This document shows positions 33,627-42,414 of a stretch of DNA of 64,000 nucleotides, one piece after another. Every line of letters starts with the position of its first letter. Within the stretch, counting starts at the first letter, position 1. The notes under the pieces were generated by a model. The model saw only the letters and a program-made list of their open reading frames with translations, was not told where the DNA came from and did no database searches. Source of the stretch: Microvirga vignae (GTDB taxonomy: Bacteria; Pseudomonadota; Alphaproteobacteria; Rhizobiales; Beijerinckiaceae); NCBI RefSeq assembly GCF_001017175.1, contig NZ_LCYG01000062.1:23589-87588 (forward strand), written 5' to 3'. Made by a program: the position numbers and the translations under genes.

Positions 33627-34583
33627 ATGCCAAAAGCGGTGCTACAAAGGATTTGTTGGAACACAAGCGGATGGCAGCGCCCAGACGGCTCCGCAAAACT
33701 CGACAAGGGCTACGCGGGAGCTCATGGATATGCCCATGAGGAATGGAACTTCCAGTTATCCGACGCCTACAAGGGCCATGTATACGGCTACGTGTATACA
33801 GCCCCGCGAGTAAAAGCAGGGCAGACCTTTGATATTCTGTTCTACGCAATAAACCCCGCGAATAAAGAAAAGCGTATCGTAGGTGCCTACAATGGCGCGA
33901 CACTTGTAGACGCCAGCGACTATAAGGGTCTTCTCAACCACTTCGAAAATTCAGGCATACTCGCCAGACGCACATCGGAATTAGCTGCAGCGAAGCTCGC
34001 CAGCGCCAGGATCAGCCCGGCCGCGGACGTTCGCCGAAGCATAACAAAGAAGTGGTTAAAGATTAAATGCCCAGTCGATAAAGTAATCATGTTCCCAAAC
34101 TCAATATTGCTTAGCGATATTATTGGAGCGAGAACAGTAGGGCATCATTTTACAACCTACACGTCGATTGATATTTCTCCTGAATTTTGGGAGAGTATTC
34201 TAGGTATAGCTAGCGACGAAGAAAACGATGTTCCTGATAACATCTCGGTAACTGAAAAGCGCCGATATCGGGTCCACAAGCGGATCGAGAGAAACCCTGC
34301 GGCTAGCACAGCGGCGAAGGCGTTTCACGGCTTTAAGTGCCAAGCATGCGACTTTGACTATTCCGACTTTTACGGGGATCTCGGCACCGGGTTCATCGAA
34401 GCCCACCACTTGCGGCCTATTTCAACACTCCAGATAGGCGAGAGCGTGGACTACAACGCCGCCACTGATTTTGCGGTGCTCTGCTCTAATTGCCACAGGA
34501 TGATCCACAGAATGGATAATCCCAGCGATGTGGCAGGCTTGCGGGCGCTGATCCAAAAGCGATCACAGCGGCATGCGGCCTGA
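33627..34583 (+). CDS. HNH endonuclease (McrA/restriction type)
   Basis: 318 residues from ATG 33627, preceded by GGGGGCGGG. Seen: a C-terminal HNH domain (~228-300): KCQACDFDYSDFYG, then FIEAHHLRPIS with the HH pair, and FAVLCSNCHRMIHR with the second Cys pair and final His. The N-terminal ~200 residues (AHGYAHEEWNFQLSD onward) are an unassigned module that probably reads the DNA or its modification. Likely a type IV-like restriction enzyme. The gene is AT-richer in the middle. Confidence 0.82.
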   Translation: MPKAVLQRICWNTSGWQRPDGSAKLDKGYAGAHGYAHEEWNFQLSDAYKGHVYGYVYTAPRVKAGQTFDILFYAINPANKEKRIVGAYNGATLVDASDYKGLLNHFENSGILARRTSELAAAKLASARISPAADVRRSITKKWLKIKCPVDKVIMFPNSILLSDIIGARTVGHHFTTYTSIDISPEFWESILGIASDEENDVPDNISVTEKRRYRVHKRIERNPAASTAAKAFHGFKCQACDFDYSDFYGDLGTGFIEAHHLRPISTLQIGESVDYNAATDFAVLCSNCHRMIHRMDNPSDVAGLRALIQKRSQRHAA

Positions 34584-34637
34584 ACATTGCCACATCGAAA
34601 GCAGCTCAACCCGCGACGGCAATGAATCACTAGCTGT

Positions 34638-34663
34638 GAACCGCATTCGAAGTGCGGCATACG
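34638..34663. repeat. tRNA-Ser anticodon-arm remnant (possible att scar)
   Basis: CCGCATTCGAAGTGCGGCAT with flanks matches the anticodon arm of tRNA-Ser(CGA) (CCGCACTCGAAATGCGGCAT) except two loop changes; the stem CCGCA/TGCGG is intact. The rest of the tRNA is missing. No gene lies between 34584 and 34980. Confidence 0.6.
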
Positions 34664-34980
34664 CAAATACTCGCGCACCTATGGCGCCCAGCCTAAACCT
34701 TTGAGTTGATAGGGCTTTTGGGGCCGTAATCCCTGGGCGGACTGTGCTAGATCAAGTTTGTGATTGGGGAGGCGCATTCGCGGCGCTTCCGGAACAACTC
34801 TTTAAGCGGGCCAATAGCACCCGTGCCCTTCCTCCTAAGAGCCTGCTCACCTGCCACCCTTCCCTGTCCTTGCGAACATTATCCCCTCAAGCTAGACAGC
34901 AAATCGTGCCCTCTTAGGTTGGCCTGAAGTGGGCTCGAGAAGAATGTTATGAAGTTTATAGGGCAACAGGGGCAACAATA

Positions 34981-35658
34981 GTGAGAGTGCTATCTTTCGT
35001 CGTAGGCACTGCATTGATCAGTCTTTCAACTGCATGCGCTCCGACCATCACCTTACCCGTTGCGGTCACGACCTCGAAAGGCGAGGTGTTCCGCGGTCGC
35101 ACAGAAGGACCACCGTTCTCCGGAGTCGTTAAGGTCTCAAATACAAAAGGCACCACGTGCGAGGGCAACTACACAACAGATAACAGCCGCACGATCCACG
35201 CGCCCGACGTCCATTGCAGCGATGGACGCACTGCCTCGTTTACGGCGCTCCTCCAGCCGGACCTCGTGTCTGCGCGTGGGACTGCCAAATTCTCAGATGG
35301 ATCATCAGCTGAGGTCGGAGTCGGCCAGCTGGCTGGCGCGAACGGACCACTTGCCGTTGAACAGGCAAACCGCCCACCGTCGAACTACAAGCAACTTGTC
35401 GTTGCATACGTGCGGGAGAGTTACTTTGATCCCTACAGCATTCGCGATGCTGCGATCACAGAGCCTGTGATGAGCAGCTACGCCGGCCTCCCAGCATGGT
35501 TGGTCTGCGTCAGAGCGAACGCAAAGAATCGGATGGGTGCCTATACAGGCAGGAAGTCAACGGCAATCTACATCCGCAATGGACAGGTTGTTGGGTCAGA
35601 TGAGACATGTCTCGTCTCCGGATCACAGCGCCCGTTCCCAGAGCTCGAGAGCCTCTAA
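34981..35658 (+). CDS. Putative lipoprotein, unknown function
   Basis: 225 residues with a GTG start. Seen: a lipoprotein signal (VVGTALISLSTACAPT, lipobox around Cys 20), a beta-rich N-terminal half with GEVFRGRTEGPPFSGVVKV, and a C-terminal half with YVRESYFDPYSIRDAAI and WLVCVRANAKNRMGAYTG, which resembles exported proteins of rhizobia that carry a short 'SYxDPYSIRDA' region. The function is not known. It is encoded just before the island integrase; it could be a passenger. Confidence 0.65.
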   Translation: MRVLSFVVGTALISLSTACAPTITLPVAVTTSKGEVFRGRTEGPPFSGVVKVSNTKGTTCEGNYTTDNSRTIHAPDVHCSDGRTASFTALLQPDLVSARGTAKFSDGSSAEVGVGQLAGANGPLAVEQANRPPSNYKQLVVAYVRESYFDPYSIRDAAITEPVMSSYAGLPAWLVCVRANAKNRMGAYTGRKSTAIYIRNGQVVGSDETCLVSGSQRPFPELESL

Positions 35659-35745
35659 GAACTCCCCCTGCAGTCCCGCCGGGAAAATCCTTGGCGGGCC
35701 TGCACCGGCGTCCTACGCATTCTGAACTGATCCGTTGAGGGTGCG

Positions 35746-36738
35746 ATGGCAACAATTCGAAAGTTACGTGGGCGCTGGCAGGCTGCGGTTCGCCGCAAAG
35801 GCATGAAGCCAAGAGCCAAGTCGTTTGACACCAAAGCAGAAGCCGAACGTTGGGCGCGAGAACTTGAGGCGGAGGTCGACCGCTTCGGGCGCGCGCCTGA
35901 CACTCGTCCTGCCGAGAACATCACCTTGGGCGCCCTCCTCACCCGCTATCGCGATGAGGTCTCCCCAACCAAGAGAGGGGCACAGCAGGAAATCGAGCGC
36001 ATTGATGTCCTGGTCCGCCATGATGTCTGTCATCGCACCCTTGCTGGCCTTAGCAGCGCGGACATCGCTAGTTACCGGGACGAGCGCATAAAGGCAGTGG
36101 CACCCTCGACAGTCGTCCGAGAGCTCGCCATCATCTCCCACGCTGTTGAAGTCGCTCAGCGCGAGTGGGGCTATCACCTTCCCTTCAATCCGGTGAAGCG
36201 GATTCGACGACCCACGATAGCAAACGCTCGCAACCGGAGGCTAGAAAGCAATGAAGAGCAGCGGCTCCTCGATGCGTGCGATACGGGCCGGACACCTTGC
36301 CTCAAGTCACTTCTGATCGTCGCAATTGAGACTGGGATGCGCAGAGGAGAGCTATTGTCCCTGGCGTGGACCGACATCGATCTTCAGGCGCGAGTTGCCC
36401 ACCTGGAGATCACAAAGAACGGCAGCAGCCGCGATGTGCCACTTTCTATGAGGGCTACTGAGGCGTTCCAAGCTCTCTACCATAAGATGGCCGGACCGAA
36501 CGATCGTCCATTCCCGCTAACCGAGGGCGCTCTCGAGCAAGCCTGGATTCGGCTGAAAGCCCGAGCTGGTGTGCAGGGCCTCCGTTTCCACGACCTACGC
36601 CATGAAGCAATCTCACGCCTTTTCGAGAAGAACTTGAACGTGGTCGAGGTCAGCACAATCAGCGGCCACAAAGAGATGCGCATGCTGAGCCGATATACTC
36701 ACCTCCGGGCCGTCGATCTCCTAGCTCGCATTGGCTGA
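35746..36738 (+). CDS. Tyrosine integrase of the tRNA-Ser island
   Basis: 330 residues. Seen: short N-terminal region (MATIRKLRGRWQAAVRRKG), core-binding domain, then catalytic residues in ETGMRRGELLSLAWTDID (Arg), ITKNGSSRDVPL (Lys), RFHDLRHEAISRLF (His-x-x-Arg), ISGHKEM (His) and SRYTHLRAVDLL (Tyr). Complete and of normal length. Given its setting it should act on tRNA-Ser; it lies ~1.1 kb inside the internal tRNA-Ser scar at 34638, compatible with being the integrase of the second, larger insertion. Confidence 0.93.
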   Translation: MATIRKLRGRWQAAVRRKGMKPRAKSFDTKAEAERWARELEAEVDRFGRAPDTRPAENITLGALLTRYRDEVSPTKRGAQQEIERIDVLVRHDVCHRTLAGLSSADIASYRDERIKAVAPSTVVRELAIISHAVEVAQREWGYHLPFNPVKRIRRPTIANARNRRLESNEEQRLLDACDTGRTPCLKSLLIVAIETGMRRGELLSLAWTDIDLQARVAHLEITKNGSSRDVPLSMRATEAFQALYHKMAGPNDRPFPLTEGALEQAWIRLKARAGVQGLRFHDLRHEAISRLFEKNLNVVEVSTISGHKEMRMLSRYTHLRAVDLLARIG

Positions 36739-36903
36739 TATTGTGCCATCGGTCAGGAATTTGGCAAAACATATTATATAACTACGATTTCGTGGCTATG
36801 CGCGACTATATTTGCATACCCGGCTTGCGGCACATTTTGAGCCCCAAGCCGCATAGCCGCCTATCGGCCGTTATGTAGACATCATCCACAATGGAGTTTG
36901 ATG

Positions 36904-37641
36904 ATGTCCTACTATGACGATGATGAAGACTACGTAGATTATGAAGCCTATGTAGATTATGGCGATTACGCGAGCCGCGATTCCTACCGCAATAAGCTCC
37001 CCTACTCTTACCTTACAGAGAAGGATTTGGAGGAGCTATTAACCCTCGACTTGGACCTAGCAGAAGAGTTTTCTTGGATCTGGAGCCGCGCCATCAACAA
37101 TATGTGCCGGGAGTTTGAGAGGAAGCTCAAGACAGTGGAAGCGGTTCGCCTCGCGCTAACCCATCCTTACAAGTCGTATCTGGAATGGTGGGAGACGGAG
37201 CAGAAAATCAAGAGTAAGAACCGCAAAGCTCGCAGAGACGCCGCTCGCAACGAAGCCAAGAAGGAAGCCAAGCGCGCTGAGCGAGAGACTGAGGAGTATA
37301 AAGCTCTCGACGCGATCAAACGTGAAAGCGTGCTGCGCCTGAGGCTGCTTCGTGCTGGCACAAAGAAACCTCGCGGCGACAAGTGCGTGGAGCAGCTCCC
37401 TGGTAACGAGGAGATTTACGTCAAAGCGTGGAAGGCTCGTCAGCTGGCTCATCGCAAATATGGTCCGAAGGCGAGCCCTGCTAAGATCGCGCAAGTCTAC
37501 AACGAGAGCTATCCCAGGGAGTCAGTTACTCGCCACCAGATCCGCGCATGGAGCAAGGTGATCCTCCATCTGGAGAAGCCGGGTGGTATCTGGGATCCGG
37601 ACAAGCTGACAAGACGCTTGGATAGGGGCAAGACTGCGTGA
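36904..37641 (+). CDS. Acidic/tyrosine-rich and coiled-coil protein, unknown
   Basis: 245 residues from ATG 36904 (GGAG at 36893-36896; ATG 36901 is possible). Seen: an unusual N-terminus rich in Tyr and Asp (DDDEDYVDYEAYVDYGDY), an aromatic helical part (EFSWIWSRAINNM), a long highly charged helix (KARRDAARNEAKKEAKRAER), and a C-terminal basic region with KIAQVYNESYPRESVTRHQI that looks like a helix-turn-helix. I do not recognise it. It directly follows the integrase and could be a DNA-binding accessory protein of the element. Confidence 0.6.
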   Translation: MSYYDDDEDYVDYEAYVDYGDYASRDSYRNKLPYSYLTEKDLEELLTLDLDLAEEFSWIWSRAINNMCREFERKLKTVEAVRLALTHPYKSYLEWWETEQKIKSKNRKARRDAARNEAKKEAKRAERETEEYKALDAIKRESVLRLRLLRAGTKKPRGDKCVEQLPGNEEIYVKAWKARQLAHRKYGPKASPAKIAQVYNESYPRESVTRHQIRAWSKVILHLEKPGGIWDPDKLTRRLDRGKTA

Positions 37642-38743
37642 TCCAAGTCGCTCAGCCTAACGCACCCTGACCTTCGGCGCTCGGCCTGACCCTGCGTGAC
37701 CCAAGACGAGCAAGTCCTTGGGTCACATAGCTTTTCCGAAACTCCGGGACATTCGCCATTCCTTTATATAGACTATATAAACAGTAGAAGAGTATATAGA
37801 TATATTAACGACGTTTCCCCTTTCACGGCGAGCTTCGCTCGCCAACGACGATCCTGGTCGCTTCGCTCCCGGATCGTCACTCGTTTGAACATTCTCTCCG
37901 GAGAGGTTAACAAGGAAAAAGAGGTAGATGATACTTTAGCCCTCCTCGCGGGCTTTGCCCTCTCGGCTCCCTAATCTGAAAGTAGCACTACTCCGGATTA
38001 CCAGGCGTCTGATCCCGCTTTGCGCCTTCTCAACCTTTGGGCTCGAACCTCCGGTTTCGGAGCTCGGGTTTCTGCGATGACGTGCGGGGCATGCCTTCCA
38101 CATGTGAAGTTGCTTCAGGAAAGCACGAGGAGAGTCGTGGTGCTTCGCGGGCGGGTAGGTAGCCCAAGCGCCAGAAAACGCACTCAGCGGCTCTTAGAAT
38201 GGATTCTACGGGCTGTGTGCGTGTGAGACTTACCTCCAGCGCGTCAGTCGTGGTGCGAGAGAGCCAAACAAGGCGAAGTCCTAGAAGGAGTGATGCTGCT
38301 CGGAGGCCTTCGGCTATGAGTCCAGCACCTCCTCGGCGCTCGTCCTAGGAGGTCATCCTAAGCAATATTGTCGAGCGACCCGCCGGTTAAAGCAGGTTAA
38401 CGCCGGTCGCGGTTAAAGGAGCTTCCTGAAAAAACATTGCCTTGTCGAGGAATATCCTTAGTCAGTCGCGCCGGTGATTTTCTTTGCGCATACTCTGTGC
38501 CACGCCCTGGAGTCCTGTGAAAATGACCAGGATCAAGCGTTCCGACACTGCCGAGACGCAAAAGAAGTTCACTTCCGTCGAATCCGGACAATCGGGCGGG
38601 GCTCCAACCGGTTAAAGCGAGTTGAAGGCGAGTTAAGTTAAAACAGCCTCTCCGACGTTTTTTGACCAATCCGGCACTTAGTTCGATGCTCGTTACCGAG
38701 GACCACCCTTGACCAAATCCGCTGGACGCTTCTTTCCTGTTCT
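37642..38743. other. 1.1 kb non-coding region with hairpins and repeats
   Basis: No credible gene. Seen: an AT-rich block (37763-37810), then GGCGAGC-TTC-GCTCGCC (37827-37843) and ACGATCC paired with GGATCGT just after it, further TTCGCT-type loops, and an array of GTTAA repeats (see 38386-38643). This resembles an origin-like or multi-hairpin RNA region of a mobile element. Confidence 0.5.
38386..38643. repeat. Phased GGTTAA repeats in two clusters
   Basis: GGTTAA occurs at 38385-38390, 38395-38400 and 38411-38416; a second cluster at 38610-38643 has GGTTAA, then GTTGAA, GTTAA and GTTAA at roughly 10-bp steps. Both clusters begin CCGGTTAAAGC. The ~10-bp phasing places copies on one face of the helix, as for iterons or a regulator array. 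Confidence 0.5.
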
Positions 38744-38884
38744 CTAGACAGGGGATTTCCTTACCTCATTCCAACGATGGTTCAAATCAATCACAGCCTT
38801 GATCGCGGTCTCATCCTCAATGGCCATCCCATACTTGTTGAGCCACTTGTAGAACCCGGGGCGAGTCCTTCCATTCTCTGTCAT
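38744..38884 (-). CDS. 46-residue small protein
   Basis: ATG at 38882-38884 with GGAGC five bases upstream, stop TAG at 38744-38746. The product begins MTENGRTRPGFYKWLNKYGM and continues AIEDETAIKAVIDLNHRWNE. Its composition is convincingly protein-like (aromatic, charged, helical), unlike the surrounding frames. I do not recognise it; it might be a small DNA-binding or regulatory protein. Confidence 0.5.
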   Translation of the reverse strand: MTENGRTRPGFYKWLNKYGMAIEDETAIKAVIDLNHRWNEVRKSPV

Positions 38885-39051
38885 GAAGCTCCAGCCTCAG
38901 AGGGACCCATATAGCCCCAGCGCGGCCCAATATCTTCGTTCTTCCAATATTGAACCACGTGACCGCGCCTGGCTTAGTCTCTAGTTGCCTTGGCCTAGAA
39001 CATGAGCTGTGGCAACCTCGGAACCTGCAAAGACGACTTTCGGAGCTTAGG

Positions 39052-39690
39052 ATGACGGTTCCGTTTCACGACTTCTATACGGAGATACTTGAGGGATACC
39101 ACGGTGCGAAGGTCAGAAATGAGCCAGGCTGCCGGCCCAGGGGCACCTTCACCCGCGCAAAGCCAGGATCCCTCAAATGGGTGTTCGTTTTGCAGAATCC
39201 AGGCGATCCTGTCTTGAAAGAGAAAAGCCTTGAAGCTGGGGCAACGCCCCGTCAATTAGTTGAGAGGCTCTGGAAACTTTCCGGGGAAATCCTAGAGAGG
39301 GATAATCCGTTCTCCAACACACTTTCAACGGCTCGGATCGAGGCATGCCGCTTGTGTCGCTTATCACCGTTAGAGCTTACGCAGCAGGTCATATTCACGA
39401 ATATGGTTCGTTGCACAACCTTCAAAAAAGCAGGGAAGGAAGCCGAAAAGCCCAATGCTGAAGCAATCGAGCTGGGTGCTAACTGGCTTAAGAGAGAGAT
39501 CGCCTTTTGGCAGCCTCAGATAATCATTGCTTATGGAAGCGTCGCTCGCGACGGCATGGCCAAATACGATATACCTTTTGATGATGACCTGCCGCACCCA
39601 ACGGCGCAAGGTATATGGCTAAACCAAAATCTGCGACGTCAACGGATTGAGGAGGTCCGCGAAGGATTGAGGATCCTGAAGAAGCTCTAG
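39052..39690 (+). CDS. Uracil-DNA glycosylase-like protein
   Basis: 212 residues from ATG 39052 (AGCTTAGG upstream). Seen: WVFVLQNPGDPV (motif A region of the UDG superfamily, where GQDPY/GEAPG occurs), NPFSNTLSTARIEACRLC, VIFTNMVRCTTFKK, then WQPQIIIAYGSVARDGM strand-helix and DDLPHPTAQG (HPSP-like motif near the C-terminus). The order fits a UDG fold, though the catalytic Asp/Asn positions are divergent. It precedes HNH and methyltransferase genes on the same strand. Inference: recognises altered or modified bases. Confidence 0.6.
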   Translation: MTVPFHDFYTEILEGYHGAKVRNEPGCRPRGTFTRAKPGSLKWVFVLQNPGDPVLKEKSLEAGATPRQLVERLWKLSGEILERDNPFSNTLSTARIEACRLCRLSPLELTQQVIFTNMVRCTTFKKAGKEAEKPNAEAIELGANWLKREIAFWQPQIIIAYGSVARDGMAKYDIPFDDDLPHPTAQGIWLNQNLRRQRIEEVREGLRILKKL

Positions 39691-39811
39691 GCAGAACCCG
39701 CGGACATGAACAATAATCTTCACTTTCACAAGAGGCTCACAGCTTCTGCTGGGGTAGCAAGTAGTATTGTGGATTCAACCTATCTGTATCAGCTTCTATG
39801 CGGTTACCTCT

Positions 39812-40834
39812 ATGACGAGACACTTTCTCGATCTTGAGCCCACACTCGAAAATCAATGGCGAGCTATCATCCTCTTTGGACGTAACGCCGCCTCATACAA
39901 ATTTGCCTTGTCAAAAGCGCTGCTGTCACTTTCGCCGTCCGGTGAATTGATCAAGTTAGAGGAGCTTGCGCTACCTTTCGCACGTGAAGTTTGTGCTCAC
40001 CTCAAGATTGCACCGCGCCAGGCAACCAACTCCTCGAGCCGCTTCCTTGAGGCTTGCAAGCGATGGAACGCCGGGGAGCTAACAGACGATCAACTGCGCA
40101 ACGCGACAGCGAAACTCGGGTTCGTGAACGTCATAGATGCCTTCCACAATCTCGATGCTCGCGAGCTTCCAAATCGGTTCTTTGTGGATGAGCGACGAAC
40201 CAATGGCGGTATTCGCTTAACAGACGATTTCTGGCGTCTCAACAGTGCCTCATCACCCGAGGGGCTGAAACATGAAACAGAGTCTCGTTGGCGGCTGGTT
40301 GAGACTGCCTGGGAGCTCGGCCTCAGTCGATCCCTAATCGCCTTCGATGATCAGACAGAGGACCTCTTCGTCAGCCAGTCACATAGGCGGCAGGCCGTCA
40401 CTTCGTGCCGCCATGCGTTGAATGGTTACCAGAAGGGACACTGCTTCTACTGCTTTGCGCCCATTTCTATCGTGCCAGGCGAAACAACATTGGCCGACGT
40501 TGATCACTTTATCCCGCATGTTCTCAAGCGCTTTCTTCCAGGCAACCTTGATGGAGTTTGGAACCTCGTGCTGGCCTGCGTTGACTGCAACCGCGGCACC
40601 GATGGGAAGTCCGACAGGATTCCTTCTGTCACCCTGCTCAGCCGGCTGCACGCCCGAAATGAATATCTGATCCAGAGCCACCATCCGCTCCGGGAAACAC
40701 TCATGCTACAAACGGGTAGGTCGGCTCAGGAGCGTTCAAGATTTCTCCAGGCAATTCATACAGAGGCGAAACAGCTGCGGATCCATGATTGGAAGCCGGA
40801 GCAGAGGGGGAGCGCGGTGTTCGATGTCAATTGA
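39812..40834 (+). CDS. HNH endonuclease
   Basis: 340 residues from ATG 39812 (MTRHFLDLEPTLENQWR). Seen: a C-terminal HNH module (~215-275) with GHCFYCFAPIS (first Cys pair), LADVDHFIPHVL (D-H of the active site), and VWNLVLACVDCNRGTDGKSD (Asn and second Cys pair). The N-terminal ~200 residues are an unassigned alpha-helical module. It overlaps the following methyltransferase gene by 11 bases, so the two are coupled, as for restriction-modification partners. Confidence 0.82.
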   Translation: MTRHFLDLEPTLENQWRAIILFGRNAASYKFALSKALLSLSPSGELIKLEELALPFAREVCAHLKIAPRQATNSSSRFLEACKRWNAGELTDDQLRNATAKLGFVNVIDAFHNLDARELPNRFFVDERRTNGGIRLTDDFWRLNSASSPEGLKHETESRWRLVETAWELGLSRSLIAFDDQTEDLFVSQSHRRQAVTSCRHALNGYQKGHCFYCFAPISIVPGETTLADVDHFIPHVLKRFLPGNLDGVWNLVLACVDCNRGTDGKSDRIPSVTLLSRLHARNEYLIQSHHPLRETLMLQTGRSAQERSRFLQAIHTEAKQLRIHDWKPEQRGSAVFDVN

Positions 40835-41432
40835 GTTCTACGACCGCAATTCCGAGAGCTTTTTCGCCCAGACCGTTAGTGCGGACATGAGCGCTGCCCA
40901 GAACCGCTTCCTGCAGCATGTTCCGAGGGGTGGTCGCATTCTGGACGCAGGTTGCGGATCCGGCCGCGATGCAAAAGCCTTCGTGGGACAAGGTTACGAA
41001 GTCGAGGCGTTCGATGCGTCGGCAGAGATGGTCCGTTTGGCTGCTGCTCATACTGGGTTGCCGATCCGGCAGATGACCTTTCAGGACATGCAGTGGAACC
41101 GCTACTTCGACGGGATTTGGGCTAGCGCCTCCCTGCTCCATGTGCCACGGGCTGAATTGCCGGGGATAATGAGTAAGTTTAAGCGAGCTCTTAGGCCCGG
41201 AGGCATGTGGTATGTTTCATTCAAGCATGGTGCATCAGACCGTGATAAGGACGGCCGTCATTTCACTGATATGACTGAGGAGGCGCTCCGGACTGAGTTA
41301 AAGGCAATGCAAGATCTCGAAGTCGTAGAGATCTGGGTCTCGGAAGATGTCCGGCCGAACCGTGCAAGCGAATTCTGGCTCAGCGGTCTTATCCGCCGTG
41401 TGGCATCAGCTAGCAGCCTCGAGGAGTCCTGA
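40824..41432 (+). CDS. Class I SAM-dependent methyltransferase
   Basis: 202 residues from ATG 40824 inside the end of the HNH gene. Seen: Rossmann motif I ILDAGCGSGRDAKAFVGQGY, motif II VEAFDASAEMVRLA, WASASLLHVPRAELP and LRPGGMWYVSFKHG. This is the UbiE/small-molecule type rather than a DNA methylase with NPPY or PCQ motifs, so it may not modify DNA. TehB-like enzymes look similar. Its coupling to a nuclease gene is the interesting point. Confidence 0.85.
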   Translation: MSIEFYDRNSESFFAQTVSADMSAAQNRFLQHVPRGGRILDAGCGSGRDAKAFVGQGYEVEAFDASAEMVRLAAAHTGLPIRQMTFQDMQWNRYFDGIWASASLLHVPRAELPGIMSKFKRALRPGGMWYVSFKHGASDRDKDGRHFTDMTEEALRTELKAMQDLEVVEIWVSEDVRPNRASEFWLSGLIRRVASASSLEES

Positions 41433-41598
41433 GGGCTTTTTCAGTGCGCATCTTGTCAGGCCGGCTACGGAGCAGTTCACTATTGCTTGCTGAGAGAGAC
41501 TGCACAAAGCGGAATGCCATCCGGGCTTGTCCAGTCATCAGTTAGCTCCCCGTCTAAAGCCGCGCAGAATGCCTGTGCTTGGGCCCGAGGGCTCTTTA

Positions 41599-42414
41599 TC
41601 ATTGCCCTCCCCCGGAAACCTGAGGGCTCACAACGACCACGTCGTCAATGCCAGCGGCAGCCCAATCGATGCTGGCAACAGCCTTTTGATAGGTCGTCGA
41701 CGCTGCAACGATTGCTCGAACCGACAAGATCTTATGTTGAGCAGCATAGGCCTGGACGACATCGCTCAGGAGCCCCTTCGGCCACCAATTTGACGAGAAG
41801 GCTGCCTCGTAGTTGCCGATGGGCTCCTCCGGCAACAGCGCTCCATACCCGCCACTGATAATCAGAATGTGGATGCCACGCCCGCGCGCCTCTCTGATTT
41901 TCTCCCTTGCTACTTGGTAGAAATGGCCCTGATAGCGTTCTAGTGCTGGTCGTAAGAGTTCCTCGTTCAGGTATGCCCGGCGGGCGACTGCCTGGCGTGC
42001 TTGAATCAATCGTGTCTTGACTGCTTCCGAAAGATGATCAGTGAGCCTTGGACCCGTTGAATGAGGAAGTCCGCCATCTGACTTTGACGCCGAGCAAGGC
42101 ACTAGAAAGAGGGTTCTCACCGGCTCACATTGGAGTAGACCTCTCTTACCCGCTTCGATCTGATCTAACCCGATTTTGGCGCGGGCTTGCAGCGCTTGGT
42201 TCAACGGGGCTGCTGTTTCCCAGCTATGCACCGCATAGTTCAGAATTTTACCCTTTGGCCCAAGGCGGCGCGTAATAAGACCTTTCGCCTCTAGCCGCCG
42301 GCAGATCTGATTGACCTGCTGCCTTGGCTTCACACCGGAACGCAAGGAGAGCTCGTCGTCGTCCTTGCCGCTTTCAGCAAACAGCAGTTCAAGAATCCGC
42401 TCTTCGTTGCTCAT
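41599..42414 (-). CDS. Winged-helix + DUF6884-like (YaaA/ArcS-type) protein
   Basis: 271 residues. Seen: an N-terminal winged-helix (~1-65; VNQICRRLEAKGLITRRLG) and a C-terminal domain with TLFLVPCSASKSDGG, RPALERYQGHFYQVAREKI, IHILIISGGYGALLPEEPIG and NYEAAF. The CSxxK...Y-x-G...SGGYG order is that of DUF6884-like domains, related to the ArcS/TGT-associated lyase fold. The start overlaps the stop of the GIY-YIG-like gene by 4 bases: third gene of a tight operon. Role unknown; base modification or nucleotide sensing are possible. Confidence 0.6.
   Translation of the reverse strand: MSNEERILELLFAESGKDDDELSLRSGVKPRQQVNQICRRLEAKGLITRRLGPKGKILNYAVHSWETAAPLNQALQARAKIGLDQIEAGKRGLLQCEPVRTLFLVPCSASKSDGGLPHSTGPRLTDHLSEAVKTRLIQARQAVARRAYLNEELLRPALERYQGHFYQVAREKIREARGRGIHILIISGGYGALLPEEPIGNYEAAFSSNWWPKGLLSDVVQAYAAQHKILSVRAIVAASTTYQKAVASIDWAAAGIDDVVVVSPQVSGGGQ

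Noticed and set aside
37820..38650. CRISPR array suspected from repeated GGTTAA and TTCGCT motifs
   Set aside because: Repeats are only 6-11 bases with irregular spacing; no equal-length repeats and spacers, no cas genes in the window.
38397..38669. 90-codon minus-strand frame
   Set aside because: Covers the GTTAA repeat clusters and has no start signal; the repeats explain its composition.
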